Assembly: GCF_905220415.1 (NCBI RefSeq)
Contig: NC_059554.1
Location: 9,139,001 to 9,203,000, forward strand
Origin: Colias croceus
Lineage: Eukaryota; Arthropoda; Insecta; Lepidoptera; Pieridae
Length of the DNA: 64,000 nt
Direction: 5' to 3'
Shown: positions 1-12,733 of the stretch, one piece after another
How the letters are laid out: the number at the start of each line of letters is the position of its first letter
Numbering within the stretch: position 1 is the first letter of the stretch
Program-made: the position numbers and the translations under genes
The notes under the pieces: generated by a model
Database searches by the model: none
The model's input: only the letters and a program-made list of their open reading frames with translations
What the model was told of the DNA's origin: nothing

Positions 1-1362
1 CCATGGGTCACTTATTCCCTCCAATCGAAATCTGAATAAAAACTCCGTCACAAAACCTTCAAAGGAATTGTTTATCGGGCAGCGAATAGCAATAAAATAT
101 CCAATTAAATGCCAAATAAACATTTCGCTTTGAGGAAATAACAAATACGTTGCGAACGATTGGACGTTAAATTACAAACAAATATTCCCTTTGAAATGCA
201 TTATCAAAAGTGAATGGTAATTTGGACATTCCATTAAGACTTGCGAATACAAAAACAAACGGACCCCCCCCCCCCCTCTCCTCCTGACGACGATTTGAGA
301 TCCTTAATGCTCCTTTTTAAAATACCGCTTCAAGTGCTTTGTTGACTATGCTCTTGGTTTTTAGGATTTGAATAAATCGTGTCAATTGTGGCCAGCAGAT
401 ATAATTGTGATAGAAATGACGAAAATTACTTTAAAGTGTTTAAACTCTAACTCTAAATAATTATAAAACTATAACATGGAATACATTTTATACATAATAA
501 TAATCGAAATTGTTAAAAAACCTATCTGCTAATCGGCATCTCCTATACGCGAAAAATGTTGAAAGTAGTTACTTTTTGTCGCTATTTTTAAACTTCGTAA
601 CAAGCGTATTTTGATCCATACCAAAGTTCAAACATCGCACGTCAGACTGACTACCACTGTCTACACTGAAAATAAATTCACTATTATGAACAATTCATTT
701 TTGTTTATTTCCGCCCAAAAATATACGTCACATTGCCACATGTTTCAGCGACTTATATCTCATAAATAACCAAATACTCCACAGATGTGGAACTTTACTC
801 GATTAATCTATTTAAAATGCTTTTAACTCAATTTTTTTTAATAAGTACCTAGATCTATATTCATGCGAACAAAGATATACAGAATATTATGCTTATAACG
901 TGTTCGCCTGGTGGTAAGCGATCACTACCTACGACCAATTATATTGTAAAACATAATATAATGAGTCCGCTCTGTACGTACTGCAACTGAAAACTACTTT
1001 TTACCAACTTTAACAATTTATCTTTAAAGTCACTTTTAGTGGCTATTGACCGCTCACCGTAATTCTTTCAAGAATGTACAGGAATGAAAAAAAAAATATA
1101 GCCCATGTATGTAAATGAAATTTCAGGAATAAGGCTGCATACAGCTGGCTATAAATTACATACAAAAAGCTTGATAAAATATTTTCATGATATTAGTATC
1201 TAATGGTATCTATAAATGGTGATAAAAGCGACAGATATATTTAAACAGTCAAAAGATTCACGCTAATGAAAATTCGTAATAAAAGCAACATCAATCAACC
1301 AACACTTATTGTTTTAACTCTAAAACCTTTGGTTTTTATGTATAAATCGGAATATTTATATA

Positions 1363-1550
1363 CTAGCTGTGCTCCGTGGCTTCACCCGCATTGCTCCGCT
1401 CCTGTTGATCTTAGCGTGATGATAATATATAACCTATAGCCTTCCTCGATAAATGGGCTATCTAACACCGAAAGAATTTTTGTTCCTGAGATTAGCGCGT
1501 TCAAACAAACAAACAAACTCTTCAGCTTTATAATATTAGTACCTATAGAT
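1363..1550 (-). mobile_element. Helitron-like non-autonomous element, degraded copy
   Basis: Begins with the CTAG end and a weakened GC-rich terminal hairpin. Ends with a (CAAA)n run, CTTCAGCTTTATAATATTAG and an AT-rich end. This is the subtype with AGCTGAAGAG..TTTGTTTG rather than GTCT repeats; relatives lie at 12313-12372, 30035-30110 and 52385-52580. Confidence 0.65.
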
Positions 1551-3888
1551 AAGTAGCAATTAAAAACATCCCTCTTATAGTGTGCTGTGTGAGTCACATA
1601 TCTTACTACGAACAAGATAAATGCAAGAAATATATTATATCATAAATCATGAACACATCAACGGTGACACACTTGTCACAAATTGGCCACAATATAAAGT
1701 GACACTAGCTTCAAATTGATTGGAGGAAGCGAGCAGGTGGGACCCCTATAGAACGTGCGAACTGCGATTTTGCTAGCCTAGGATATGTGAACCTCCTAAT
1801 AACCTAACTGTTGCCCTATAATTTTAAATATTCATATATATTAAGACAATTCTAAGGGCTTCTAAAATAAGTCCATGTGGGAAAAAATCTATAATGTTGC
1901 TACCGATTGCCAGAGGAATTATATTATCCTCTGGCAAAGAAGAATCTGATCGACGGCAATCCAATTTTTACTACGATACAAAAATCGAATTCGAGATTGA
2001 GTAGTGTTAATGCCTGCCTCATGCTAAACAAGGGACACGGAACTTTGACACGACCTTGACCTTCAAAAAGTATCATTAGTCTGGTTACCAAAATATCCTT
2101 GAGCACAGAATAATAACTAGTAACTAGCGTGGTTCAATAAATACTGAAGCATGATCGATACCCAATATAAATATACAGATTAATAAACTGTCATACTTGA
2201 AGCTTAATGAGAGAAATTGAGAAATTCCTATCACATTAAGACTGCAAAAATAATATGTAATACAATATTATAAGAACAAGATAATTACCTACACTCAACA
2301 GTATCATGAATACCAAGAAATCGAAATTAAATTCAGTCACATTTCTATGAAATGTTATTTTATATTGAAATAATGCTATCAAATATGACACAAATCTTAC
2401 ACAAATATAGCGTTTCATAAAATTAATTAGCCGACATAGACCAGCGATATTAAATTACAGTAATTGAATCAGTAGAAAGCCAGATAATTGTATAATTTCA
2501 CGAGTGAAAAGAAAAGTTAACGTTATTAGGTAACAACTTTATTTTCATGAAATATTTTCTTGAAAATATTAATTTTATAATTTTAATTAAATTATGCAAA
2601 AATATCAAAATAATTTTTAGATATTATATGGAATATTAGATGGAAGATGTGCTAGCAGATTAGATGTTTGAATTCTACACCGTGCGAAGACAGTTGTTTC
2701 ATATAGGTGTAGGACGAAATAAAATAGTTGAAGTGTCTTCTCTAAATGAGCACGAGGACCTATTCGATCTAAAAGCTCCTTTGAACCACTGTTCTTTAAA
2801 TTATAGAGTAAATATTAAAACATAATCAATAACATAGAAAACGTAATATCAATTATTACATTAAAAAGGTTCATAAAACAAACTTAATACATGTCTGCTT
2901 TAAAAATCCAAAATACAATGTGTGTCGTTAAAAACAATACGACATCTGTAATTACCTGTGTTTTAGAAACTAGCTTCATACAACATCACTTTACATGACA
3001 ATGCCTTGTTTTGTTAACAGGAATGCTCTGAGCGATCGATTTTACTTGTCTAAACATCTAAATAGGCATGTCATATGATATTTGTGGGAATAAACACGAC
3101 GGACACTAATTTATACCGTTTGTAGGACATAGGTAATGTTTGTGGCGTAATAATTTATGCAGTAAGATGCAATTGCTTTAATAGAGTAGGTACGTAGAAT
3201 TGGAACTCATAAAGAAGGAATAAATGACTGCGAGAAAATAATTAAAGAAGTCAATTATAAAAGCGATACAAAATACGATATAAACTGATCCCTATACGAT
3301 ATTATAAAAGTTTAAAATTGCACCATAGAGCATTAAGTTGATGTTGAGCAAAGAAAATGCAAGTCTTTTCAAGACCACCATAAACTACCAGGTATCAAAG
3401 AAACGATTTTCAAAGTTCATTTAACGCAGGCGGTTCTACATATTCTCTTATGAGCAATTCTTTCCCTTATTCATTAATAATGATCTCCAGGCGCCAGCAC
3501 CTTCATTACATCTGACTCACGTCATATGAAACTACTCTAATTGGCATCATGATAATTCTGACACGTGACAAATTGCTATTAAAATAATTTAAACGATCCC
3601 GCTGATCACTACAGATGAACGAGGCTAATAGATGTCTAGGTTTACTATTTAGTTTAATCATTAATGCTTACCATTCACTACACGCACGGAAACCGCCCAG
3701 AGTGGTACCGATCCCTGGACAAATCCGTCATTATGAACCTTTTAAGAATAGAAAAACTTCAACTCCTGATTTTCTGCCACCCGTGATCCTGCCAGAGCAA
3801 TAGAGTTTAATTTATTCTTTCAGTTTTATGAATCAGGGACAACCCTTTTCTTTAAAAAACTGAAATATCAAATCCGTCAACGTCTACA

Positions 3889-4098
3889 TTGTGATAACGA
3901 GCTTTTACTAAATCAGGCACACTTCTCAAACTACCTGAAATGTTTTTATCGACATCATTTTGCTTTTGAATATGCTGTGAAATATTATACTTAGAATAGA
4001 TTATTTTTTTTCTTTTGAAATATTACCGAAAAGCCGATGCAAGAGAAGATATAGAGTTCGAGAAGTGTGCCTGATTTAGTAAATGCTCATTATCACAC
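3889..4098. repeat. Foldback (MITE-like) element, about 210 bp
   Basis: Arms of about 40 bases at 3889-3930 and 4057-4098 are inverted copies with a few mismatches, sharing TTTACTAAATCAGGCACAC and its complement. The middle is AT-rich and non-coding. No clear target duplication was identified, so class is unknown. Confidence 0.65.
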
Positions 4099-4460
4099 TG
4101 TTTGTATGCATTTCCTGAGAACATTTACTACGGTAATGTTTATTTTTTTTACACAATATGAAAGTAGAGATTTTAATGAACAAAAGGCTCCCCAAGTTTT
4201 TGAAAAAAGCTGATATTTTGACGGGTGACTTTTCGATTGAAAATTAGGTTGTTTTTTTAGTATTAATTCAAAATAAGGCGCAAAAATAAATATTTTCAAA
4301 CAAAAAAATTACAATGTATTTGGGACATAATAAAATAAGTTTCCACCAAATTTCATAGAAAATAAATAAAATTTGAAGCAGATAAAAATAAAAAACCAAA
4401 CACATGGTTTTTTGAATTTTTCACCTAAATTTTGAGGTTATGTGAAAAAATTGTTAATAC

Positions 4461-4491
4461 AAAAGTTGTAGATCTTTTACCTACAACTTTT
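4461..4491. repeat. Short hairpin within an unassigned T-rich stretch
   Basis: Arms AAAAGTTGTAG and CTACAACTTTT flank a nine-base loop. The surrounding 4300-4760 bases (C-rich run near 4567, T-rich runs) look repeat-like but were not identified. Confidence 0.4.
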
Positions 4492-5055
4492 TCATTGAAC
4501 GTTTTTCCGTAGGACTTGTAGTTTTGTTGGAAATCGAGAGAAAACATTTTTTTTTCTCTTAAAAGCTCCCCCCTCCCACTTCCCGAACTCGGAGTGACCG
4601 TAATTTATTTTTCCTTTCATTTTCATCATATTCCCCTCCTTTTCTAATGGGTTTCATCCGACTGCGATTTTTTATCTTTTTATTATTTTTAAAGGCTTCT
4701 AGTTCTACCCCAGTCTAGACGATGAATAAATTAGAATAAGATTTGTTCTTGGACGTGTACGGTTCGTGGCTCGGCTCGCGGTGCGTGTAGTAGGCACATG
4801 AATGGTACTTAGTCATTACGAACCTTATATTCTGAACTGCATTCTGGTTAAGTAAAATTGACAATTTCAATTTCATCAACGATAAATTGGTGTGTTATTT
4901 CTGTTTACGTGAGCTCATTGGAGTATCTTTTATCATGTTGAATTAATGCATGGGCGTAGCTAGCCATGGGCTCAAGGTGGGGCAACAATAAAAAATAATA
5001 TGTAAAAAGCAACTGTATGTACCAAGTATGTACCCAAAGTTATATCCAGGTCTTC

Positions 5056-5084
5056 AAATGCCGGCGGCTGTACCGCCGGCATTT
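5056..5084. repeat. Perfect 12-bp-arm hairpin inside the hAT-like element
   Basis: Arms AAATGCCGGCGG (5056-5067) and CCGCCGGCATTT (5073-5084) enclose a five-base loop. The right arm ends in GGCATTT, the core word of the minisatellite that follows, so the array may have grown from the hairpin arm. Confidence 0.85.
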
Positions 5085-5324
5085 CCGAAGGCATTTGCGA
5101 AGGCATTCGCGAAGGCACTCGCGAAGGCATTTGCGAAGGCATTTGTGAAGGCATTCGCGATGGCATTCGCGAAGGCATTCGCGAAGGCACTCGCGAAGGC
5201 ACTCGCGAAGGCATTTGCGATGGCATTCGCGAAGGCATTCGCGAAGGCATTTGCGATGGCATTCGCGAAGGCATTTGCGAAGGCATTCGCGAAGGCATTC
5301 GCGAAGGCATTCGCGAAGGCATTT
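5078..5324. repeat. 12-bp minisatellite, about 20 units
   Basis: The unit is GAAGGCATTCGC, with recurrent variants carrying T for C at position 10 and ATGGCATT or GGCACTCG forms. Because the unit length is a multiple of three and lacks stops in several frames, four long ORFs (one +, three -) open across it. Their products are pure repeats (AFAK, ANAF, MPSR, CLRE) and are not real proteins. Confidence 0.93.
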
Positions 5325-8300
5325 AAAGTAAAAAGTATCAGTGAGTTGTAGAACGTGTAAAACAACAAAAGTGAAATTAGATAAGTTAGTGGGGTAACTA
5401 ATTGGGGTACCTACTATACTCATTTTTCTTACAGTTCATGTAACATAGAAACCTCAGCTATTTTCTTTTTTCGTGTGTAATTCGTTATTCGAATTATTCT
5501 TATTCAAAACACCTTATTGTTCACCTACCACACCACGAAATAGATCCAAAAATCTTCAACCGTTTGGTCGCTGGGCGTATGACACTTGTTAGGTGTTAGT
5601 CAGTCAAAAGAGTTAGTAGGTACTTACTTCAATTTTTAGATTTGGTTAGGTATCTACCTACCATCCAGGTTAAAGCTAAGTGCCCCACCCTGCCCCACCG
5701 TGGCTACGCCCATGAATTAATGTTATGTGAATTTTTATTTGTTTTCATAAATATGATAATTAATTAGAGTAAACAAATGATAGTTTTAAAAATATAATAG
5801 TATTACAATACAGAATTGCACAGCTACACATTTAAAATTCTACAATTACACATTTACGCAAATTTATAGTACAATTAAACATCAATAGCCTTCGGGGTAC
5901 AAATTTCATGTTTCAATTTTTATTTCTGTTAATATGACGTATCCTTAGAAGTACTAAAAAAATTGTACATGTAAATACGAATGATAAATGTACAAAGAGC
6001 TTTACCGGTCACAATATTCTTGATTTTAATTGCGCCGGCGCCGAGCGTAAACCACACGGTGCATTTCCAAGAACTAATGTTTAGTAATAGATCTACTAAA
6101 ATGGAAACAAAACGTAAATACATCGAACTATTCCCGCCTTAAGATTTAAACGTCGTTTAGTTTTGTTGTGTAAAAATAAAACTAATAGATTATAATAAGT
6201 CGGGCGGTATAATAAGTCGGTTCTAAATATATTTAGTCTGTGACAGTAATCAAATGGTTGAGAGGTTATTTGTCTTTGATATTACAAGTTATTTTACGTT
6301 TTTTATATGTCATTTCTTATCTTACTCCTTTTAATGTTCGTTATAATGTTATGTGTGTTCAGTAAAAATTGAATCATTAATTAAACATCCACGTTTTTCA
6401 TCATTTATTAAAAAAATACTATTTCAATAATAGATCCTTTATAAACAACTAACATATAAAATAAATTCAGCGTACAAAACTTAATTTTGATAATTTATAA
6501 CGAATTTCCGTACTTCCATTAAAAAAGCAATGAAGATACACAAAGTTTGATCTAGAAATAATATCAGCTATTCTCTTGATGTTTTTGGAGCTTATTATCA
6601 TGTAATACGATATGATTCTGTAAGATCTTAAAAGAGAAAATTATACATTGAGGATTGCATAATTTTTCTTAGATGTTAGTTAATTTAAAATGTACTCATT
6701 AAAATGTTTTAATTAGCTCCTAGCTGACCGCGTGACATACTTAGAAAAGTTATTTTATAAAACATGTTATGTTTGTGGAAGTTGTATTTAAAAATGTATA
6801 ATTAAAGAGTTTGTTTTTGTAAAATGAATCTCTCTGTCTTTTCTACTAAACATTCTACATTTAGAACAGGATATATAAAAAATATTAGGAAACAAAAAAA
6901 GAACTAATATTATTTTTTTTTGATCCACAATTTGTGGAGAAACATAAGTGCTAAAAAATTAATCCAGTGATTAGTTTTAGCGCTTCTGTTCATTGATATC
7001 AATCCTAGATACCGGTTTTGTCTACTTAAAAAATAAGAAATAAAATAATATTTTAAGAATACGTAAGCATTAATTCATGGCAAACTATTTTCACCACTAC
7101 AAGTGAAAATCTTCAAAAACTATAAAATTAAAACACTGAAAATAGAGACCGGAGGAAAGCCATAAAAACTTGTAAATAATTACGGAACATTTAATTTTAA
7201 TATTTTTAACACTCCCTATTCCCGTTCATTTGAAAGTGCTCGTATATTAATTTAAACGTACGGGGGGGTACGTCAGTCAACACGTCGTTATACATACCGA
7301 CGAAAATACCGTCTATAATTAGATTCATTATAAGCTTCCACTTGCCACGGTTAACCTCAAAGCGTTTGGTATCGAAAACTTTTAACATTCTGAAAAAATG
7401 GTGACAATTTTTTTATTAGTAATCGAATAGAGAGTGTAAAAGTTTTTTGAAAGATTAACGCAATAATTAATTTTATTAAATTGGAGTATAGAATTCATAG
7501 AAAATAGCAAGAGACGATGACACATACATTCAAAGTTATCAGGAATTCAAGAAGATAAATAAATTTCCTTATATGCTATAATCTTGTTAATTAGATACAG
7601 TAACTACATTATCAAGAAAAACATGAAAATCATATCATCACTAGTTAGTTTGAATTCTCAATATAATATTAGAATTATTATAGAATAGGAGAAAAATTAC
7701 ATTCTTCATTAGTTTTAACCAGTGTACACGACCTCTAATAACCAAGTGCCAACTGAGGCAAATCATCTTCAGTATACAAACGTCACACATCAAAGCACTC
7801 ACATCAAAAGGTATTATAATGACTTACCATATTGTATCTCCTTTCGATTCTTTATTTAACTTCACTGCACGAAGTTTGTCAAGATGCAAGTTCCTTTTTT
7901 AGCTGATGACAGAAGTTTAAGTCCCCCTACCGTTACAATGTTGTGACGTTTTTCGATTAGTGTTGTTAGAAATAGCTTCGTTTTCTAATAGATTCTTTCA
8001 AGTATGATTACGGGTGTGAATGAATAAATACACTTTGGTTTTTTAATAGTTTGACAATGATCTATTGACAAGACAAAGAGCTATTAAGGAAAATGTTTAA
8101 GGTGTTTTATTATGTTACTATACTTGCCATGTCATATCATACCTAGATGTTTATTTATTTAATTTTAATTGATACACCAAATAATAACTTAATTACAATT
8201 CACATAAGTACATTAATATTATTTCGTATAGTGTCGTGTTAATTTTGGCCATAAAGCGTATACATATACAACATTTATGTTTTACATATCCGTGGTACGT

Positions 8301-9944
8301 TTAAATGCTCTCTGTACACTGTTTAATTAAAACTATTTTAGAATAATCATATTACATAGCAAGAATGAATACATCAACCTAAACCAATAAAATGAGTACC
8401 ATATTTCATGACACGCAAAATCAGCTGCGGGTAGTTAATTATAAATGTCATGTTTCCCTAAAAGCAATATAATTGAAATGAATAGACGAACAAATTGTTA
8501 TCTACAAATTAATTTCCAACAATGTTTAATTAAAAAGTCTTCCTGCAGAAATTAAAGTAATTCTCTTTATGATAATATAATTTATGCTACCCTCATGATC
8601 CTTATCAATTTCTCCCTAACAAGCAAGTTATTGTACAGTTCCGTGAAACATAATTTTAATTTTCTTTTGTAAGATTACCTAATTATTTTGTTTACGAATA
8701 ATTTCTGGTAAGAAAATTTAGAAAAAAATATTTAAGAGGAATTTTTGAGTTCATTATCTTTTTTTTTGGTATTAATTAACAGGTTAGATTAGAGATTTTT
8801 AAGGAAATACAAACGTTGATAAGTACATAATATACATAATATACATATACAATTTTAAGATATATCATAGATCGTAAAATTCTGAATGATTCACAATATT
8901 TCTTCTAACGGTAATTGAAAGTAAAATCAAGAAAATGTATCAAAGAAATAACATTAGGAGAAATATTCCACGTATCTCGTCTGTATCATCATCCAACGTT
9001 AGAAACATTCAAATACACCACAAAAGAGCATTTCACTAATTACCAAAACCGGTACTAATTGGATCCGATTATTTTCAAGGCAAAGGAAACGATACATCCG
9101 GAGGGACTTTTTATTATTAGCGCGGCGGATGTGACAAACGACCAAAATATTGTGACCCGCGCGTGACTCACGGATACTATGCGTAACGTTTGATGTGAGT
9201 GTCTTGTTAAATGGTTGTTTTCATTAAATTCATGTATTAGTTGGAGATGATATAATTGACGGTAATTTAACAAAACTGTTGGTGTCACTAAAAACTGAAA
9301 ACGACGCATAATAAGTTTTAATTTTTGTGAAAATTTTGTGACAGCTGAACTAAAAACAAAAAAAAAAAAATCATTTAATGTCTCATATTTTAACGATTCA
9401 ATGATATCAATAGCTTAACTCTCTGCAAATCTTATTTAAAACGAACAAATTTATATGACTTAGTGAGTGGGCTTTAAGAGGCGATGACTAATAGAAAAAT
9501 TAAGACGAAAATAGTTCAGATTAGTCACTTCTATTTAAATAAACTGATATTACGTAGATTAAAGAACTCCGATGTTTACACAATCAATTCAAATGCAAAC
9601 TTCATAAATCTAAATAGTGAATTGAATTTTGTTTACATTAACAAATATTATTTTCAGATTTCAGTTCCCGTTGGTGAGGAGTGAAATTTTGGATATCTCC
9701 CAAATAATATGACATTTTGAGTGAAATAAAAATAGACAGGTTTAATTAAAGAAAACGACAAGAGGCATGCGATATAATTGGCTTCGTTACTGGCAAGAGA
9801 CAAAAAATAGAAAATAATAATGACAAAGTTGAACTGGATTTAGTTTAAGAAATTAATAACAGCTGTAGATGAAGACAACGAAACAAAAAAAGATAGCAAT
9901 ATAAATGTAAAATTATTTCCATCGAAATAAATACCAGAATACCT

Positions 9945-10026
9945 ATGGATAAAACAGATAGTGATAATAATGAAGAACGTGATGGTGATACGAAAAGTGG
10001 TGTAAAAGTGATTGGAAACAGTGAAA
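9945..10026 (+). promoter_or_regulatory. Probable 5' leader with two upstream ORFs
   Basis: Two ATGs precede the chosen start. One at 9945 opens a 32-codon frame that stops at 10041-10043, overlapping the main start in another frame. One at 9970 opens an 11-codon frame that stops at 10003-10005, 21 bases before the main ATG. In the main frame there is a stop at 10009-10011, so the coding region cannot extend upstream. The transcription start is unknown, so it is uncertain that the mRNA contains these ORFs. No TATA box or initiator could be assigned. Confidence 0.4.
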
Positions 10027-10099
10027 ATGGCGAATTTGAGTGAAATAGTGTTTGTGTTGGTGATTCTAATCAGGACGAGTATGGAGATTGTGGAATCAA
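10027..10099 (+). CDS. Coding exon 1: signal peptide
   Basis: The ATG has a good context (AAA before, G after). It opens a 24-codon frame reading MANLSEIVFVLVILIRTSM and onward: a short polar start, a hydrophobic core (IVFVLVILI) and a polar end. This is a normal eukaryotic signal peptide, with cleavage probably near residues 22-25. The exon ends in a consensus donor (GTGAGT at 10100) after one base of a codon (phase 1). Joining it to 41650 makes an Asn codon and keeps frame into the Ig domain. The linkage over 31.5 kb rests on phase and on the need for a signal peptide, not on transcript data. Confidence 0.62.
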
Positions 10100-12700
10100 G
10101 TGAGTATTATATTATTATCATAATAATTGCATTTTTAAACATTTAAAGCAGAGAAAAAAGTCAAAAACATGATTATTATTCACGCTCAAGATCATATTAT
10201 TTCTGCTCTTTCAATTCTATACGTAATGATTATTTTGATGTTTCTGTAGAATGGATAAGATTGAGTTGTTACCTATACAAATTATTCTGGAATGTTTGAG
10301 AATTTGAAGTAACGTTATTAGTGTAGCAATTTATGAACATTATATTGAGATATTTAGTTTTTACTATAGCGCTTCTTACTAATGTTTCCATTTACAAGAA
10401 ATAATTGCGTGCATACATTTTTCACAACCTTTTTAAATAAGTAGTCTCCTTTACTTTACACACATCTCTACAATCGATCAAATTATAAATATGGCATTAT
10501 AAATGTATCTTCACAGAAATAATAAGGTAAATAATACTGGACCTTTCCCAATCCAAAATGCGTTGACCACAAGTATCATGTAACTCAAATGGACACTGTA
10601 CTTTGAGGGTTTTGAAAGTGTGCCTTAGCTCACCAAAATTAGAGGCTACGCTTAAACCATGGTTGTATGCACGGTATTGAATTTTCTGTATCTACTCGCA
10701 GGCAGTGTCGCATTCGGCCTTTCTCTGGCTGTGCGCCAAATTGAAATGATGTTTTGGTGCACGGCCGACTCCGTTATATTACATTACTTGTCAATAAAAA
10801 ATAACTCAAATGTTGGGCTAATTTATGACCTAGTGAATGCAACGAGGTTAGTACCTCTAGTGGGACAATTTTTTGAAATACAAAAAAGCAAATGGTAGAT
10901 GAAATTTTTGGCTTTAATTCGAGTAAATATGAGTGTAGTCAAAGTAAACGGCTAGTTTAATGTTATATATTTTCTATTAAATAGATGAACAAATACGTTT
11001 TTATGTAGAGTGAAAAAAACATTTAACGAATAATGAATAAAGACATGTAACTATCATGATCCTGGTTGAAATGTAGCATTCTAACTAGACAAGCAATTTT
11101 TCTATCCAGGTAGGTACAAAGAACAAAGCAACATGTGAATCCATGCATGCTAACCTAACCCATAAAATCCATACTAATATTATAAATGCAAAAGTAACTC
11201 TGTCTGTCTGTCTGTCTGTTACTCAATCACGCCTAAACTACTGAACCAATTTGCATGAAATTTGGTATGGAGATATTTTGATACCCGAGAAAGGACATAG
11301 GCTAACTTTTATTGCGAAATATGCACCACGGGCGAAGCCGGGGCAGGTTGCTAGTAATGTATAAAGCAAGTCCATACAACATCAAACAAGAACCGAAATA
11401 ACAATTATAAAATTAAACACAACTTACAAAGCTTTGTACTACATAATATATCAGGTCTAAAGTACACTTTACGAGCCATATATCGAGTGTTGTGGCTTAA
11501 AGAGATTATGTAGAATAGTACCTAATAGCAAATAACTGTACGATTTAAGTCGTATTTTATCATCGGATACGTTATATCTTGGTCATTAAAATATTTTATA
11601 GAGTAAGCTTAGAATCGAGTTTCGCGAATGGGGTATTATTTCTCATAACTGGAAGTATGGGTTAATCTTGGCTATTTCATGTATAATTAAGATTATTGAG
11701 GAATTGCTTTTTGTATTTTTAACGACACTATTTGTATTACATTTAAGATTAATTTGGGATAGTTTTGAATGATCTACCTACGAATTTCCCCATTAAAATA
11801 TGCTGCTATTTTTGCTGTGTTTACTTAAACAAGCTTCTGCTTCCGATTTCGACTTCCCAGAAATAAATGAGGCAACATGTTTGTTCGAATCTTCATTCAA
11901 AATATTATCCAGATACCATTTTCTTAAAGAGTACCATATCCATCCATCAATCCTCACAATCTTACGCTTTTATTACAGAAGTAAGATAGGAAACTAGCTC
12001 ATAATGACTAGACTTATAATTTATTGCACCGTAGATAACATTTAGGGCACATCCAAAGTCTGTATAATAAGACCTAGAAATAGATAAGTGATATATTCGG
12101 CCTAACGACCTATGTCTTGTAATGTTTCTCACACCTGTTGTAGAATTGGTGTGTAATTAGAACGACATTGATTTATTTTAACACAAGCCACCCCGAATAC
12201 GACTGGGCTTAAATCTAAATAGATTGGCATGTAGAAAAATCTACAGTTAGTATATATTCGTAAGTCAGCCTGGCTTTAATTTTGAACAATAATATATGAG
12301 AGATTGATTGATGAGATTAGCGCGTTCAAACAAACAAACAAACTCTTCAGCTTTATAGTATTAGTATAGATTAGTTTTGGCACGTGGGCTTGCGTGAAAC
12401 CTGAATATAAAGTATCATGTAGGTTTAACCATGACCTATCTCATGTTGACTTTAATCTAGATTCTAAAAGTTATTTTTGCGAGGGAGTAACAAACATTGA
12501 TCTATGTTAACTTTCATGATGAGAATAGTAGTAGGTGTAGTATAAATATCATATCATATATTTTCATTTAATTATAATAAACCCAATATAGGTTTATTTG
12601 GTCTGAATTCGATTCAATATATAAAATCAGCCAAATCGATTCAATAATTTTATGTCCATAAAAACCTTTTCAAATGTCCAATACAGAGGAGTTATAAGAG

Positions 12701-12733
<33 letters not shown>

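Larger units (their letters stand above)
4949..5714. mobile_element. hAT-like non-autonomous DNA transposon (766 bp)
   Basis: The ends CATGGGCGTAGC (4949-4960) and GCTACGCCCATG (5703-5714) are perfect 12-base inverted repeats. A shared GGTGGGGCA lies further in on both sides. The element is flanked by an identical 8-base direct repeat, AATTAATG (4941-4948 and 5715-5722). An 8-bp target duplication is the hallmark of the hAT superfamily. There is no transposase; instead the core has a strong hairpin and a 12-bp minisatellite. The clean ends and duplication suggest a fairly recent insertion. Confidence 0.85.
1..9944. other. Upstream non-coding region
   Basis: It contains the repeats listed separately (1363-1550, 3889-4098, 4949-5714). 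A 13-base C run lies at 264-276. A short remnant resembling a lepidopteran repeat lies at 900-935 (GCCTGGTGGTAAGCG). The stretches 1551-3888 and 5723-9944 are AT-rich with only short ORFs in both strands and no protein that I recognise. Untranslated exons or enhancers of the downstream gene could lie here but nothing marks them. Confidence 0.5.

Noticed and set aside
5078..5324. CRISPR-like array
   Set aside because: Head-to-tail 12-bp units without spacers, in a eukaryotic transposon.
4972..5423. Four overlapping ORFs of 104-127 codons on both strands
   Set aside because: All are translations of the 12-bp minisatellite; the products are simple tetrapeptide repeats.
10659..10898. 79-codon ORF just after exon 1 with a hydrophobic start
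   Set aside because: No domain or family recognised, no supporting splice or promoter context; could be chance or an old repeat.
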